This document shows positions 6,042 to 6,442 of a stretch of 6,442 nucleotides of DNA, one piece after another. The stretch spans positions 1-6,442 of the forward strand of contig CAYWJR010000069.1 in NCBI GenBank assembly GCA_964458615.1, read 5' to 3'. Position 1 is the stretch's first letter. Each line of letters opens with the position of its first letter. The notes beneath the pieces are model-generated. The model was not told the DNA's origin. It worked only from the letters and a program-made list of their open reading frames with translations, and ran no database searches. Made by a program: the position numbers and the translations under genes. The DNA is from SHNJ01 sp964458615. Its GTDB lineage: Bacteria; Pseudomonadota; Alphaproteobacteria; SHNJ01.

Positions 6042-6061
6042 TTATCATAAGTATATGATAA
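6042..6061. repeat. Perfect 8-bp inverted repeat, operator-like
   Basis: TTATCATA (6042-6049) and TATGATAA (6054-6061) are perfect inverted copies separated by four bases. The element lies in the AT-rich spacer between the HEIGH-protein gene and the methyltransferase gene. Its size and spacing fit a site for a dimeric regulator. As an RNA stem it would be weak and lacks a proper T tract, so it is not called a terminator. Confidence 0.5.
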
Positions 6062-6083
6062 ATAGAAATAATTTTCTTTTTAC

Positions 6084-6112
6084 TTGTAATTGTATTTGTT
6101 TTCTTTTAAGAT
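6084..6112 (+). promoter_or_regulatory. Weak candidate promoter for methyltransferase gene
   Basis: TTGTAA (6084-6089) and TAAGAT (6107-6112) are separated by 17 bases; each matches four of six consensus bases. A start near 6119 would give a leader of about 34 bases before ATG 6153. In AT-rich DNA such matches arise easily by chance. Confidence 0.3.
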
Positions 6113-6152
6113 ACAACATCAAATATTATCAATATACGCAGTAGGGTTAAAG

Positions 6153-6442
6153 ATGACAGGCAATCAAACGGGCAATTGGCGCGAATATGATCAAAACCTC
6201 AGTTATGTTACGCAACTGGGTGCGGGGATTTTAGAAGTATTGAATGCACAGCCGGGCGAAAAAGTTTTGGATGCGGGTGGCGGCACTGGCAAGCAATCCA
6301 AGGAGCTGTCGGATAAGGGCGTTGATGTTATGCTGCTGGATAATGCGGCTGAACAAGTTGCTGCTGCTCAAAAATTATTGGGACCTCAGCGCGCGGTGCA
6401 GGGCGATATTCAAAATCTGCCGCCGGAATGGGTAGGAAGATT
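6153..6442 (+). CDS. Class I SAM-dependent methyltransferase, 3' end outside window
   Basis: The first 96 residues are visible; the gene runs off the right edge. The SAM-binding motif I, VLDAGGGTGKQSKEL (38-52), is followed by an acidic residue at the end of the second strand (Asp63 in MLLDNA), the usual ribose-contacting position, and by QGDIQNLP (83-90), which fits motif III. The N-terminal NLSYVTQLGAGILEVL and the general layout resemble the trans-aconitate/Methyltransf_11-type small-molecule methyltransferases, but the substrate cannot be told. AGGG (6143-6146) lies six bases before ATG. Leucine is mostly CTG and GCT is frequent for Ala, unlike the TTG- and GCG/GCC-rich genes to the left, a weak hint of separate origin. 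Confidence 0.85.
   Translation, partial: MTGNQTGNWREYDQNLSYVTQLGAGILEVLNAQPGEKVLDAGGGTGKQSKELSDKGVDVMLLDNAAEQVAAAQKLLGPQRAVQGDIQNLPPEWVGR

Overview
The window looks like a chromosomal segment of an alphaproteobacterium of moderate GC content. The evidence is the gene order ffh-rpsP-rimM-trmD-rplS and protein sequences of alphaproteobacterial character, for example the Ffh N-terminus and a bS16 protein with a long Lys/Ala/Glu tail. I cannot assign a genus from sequence alone; an uncultured or little-studied lineage would fit (inference).

Positions 1-422 hold no convincing gene but are rich in structure. They contain competing hairpins (113-156), a promoter-like pair (196-222), and a stem-loop with a T-rich tail (264-320) that could end a short transcript. 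Just before ffh lies a large, nearly symmetric array of four TCACNGNNAC-like decamers (322-400), overlapping a plausible ffh promoter (328-356).

Positions 423-4247 form one co-oriented operon of the translation and protein-targeting machinery. Ffh is the signal recognition particle GTPase. RpsP is ribosomal protein bS16. RimM is the 30S maturation factor that works with the 30S head. TrmD is the tRNA m1G37 methyltransferase, and its start overlaps the rimM end by 8 bases. RplS is ribosomal protein bL19. The operon closes with a textbook intrinsic terminator (4219-4247).

Positions 4248-6442 appear to be accessory. Two AT-rich spacers (about 4250-4370 and 6000-6152), each with promoter-like and operator-like repeats, bracket a 541-residue protein of unknown family (4371-5996). 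That protein carries a zinc-protease signature, HEIGH followed by E-L-Y-S-D, like the HExxH plus ExxSD pattern of gluzincins, and has no signal peptide. The window ends inside a class I SAM-dependent methyltransferase gene (from 6153) whose codon use differs somewhat from the operon.

The core operon is ordinary. The less ordinary items are the symmetric array upstream of ffh, the unassigned HEIGH protein with its repeated ACAAATTGTAAAA leader, and a Glu at the catalytic Asp position of TrmD. I saw no CRISPR array, insertion sequence, tRNA or rRNA gene.
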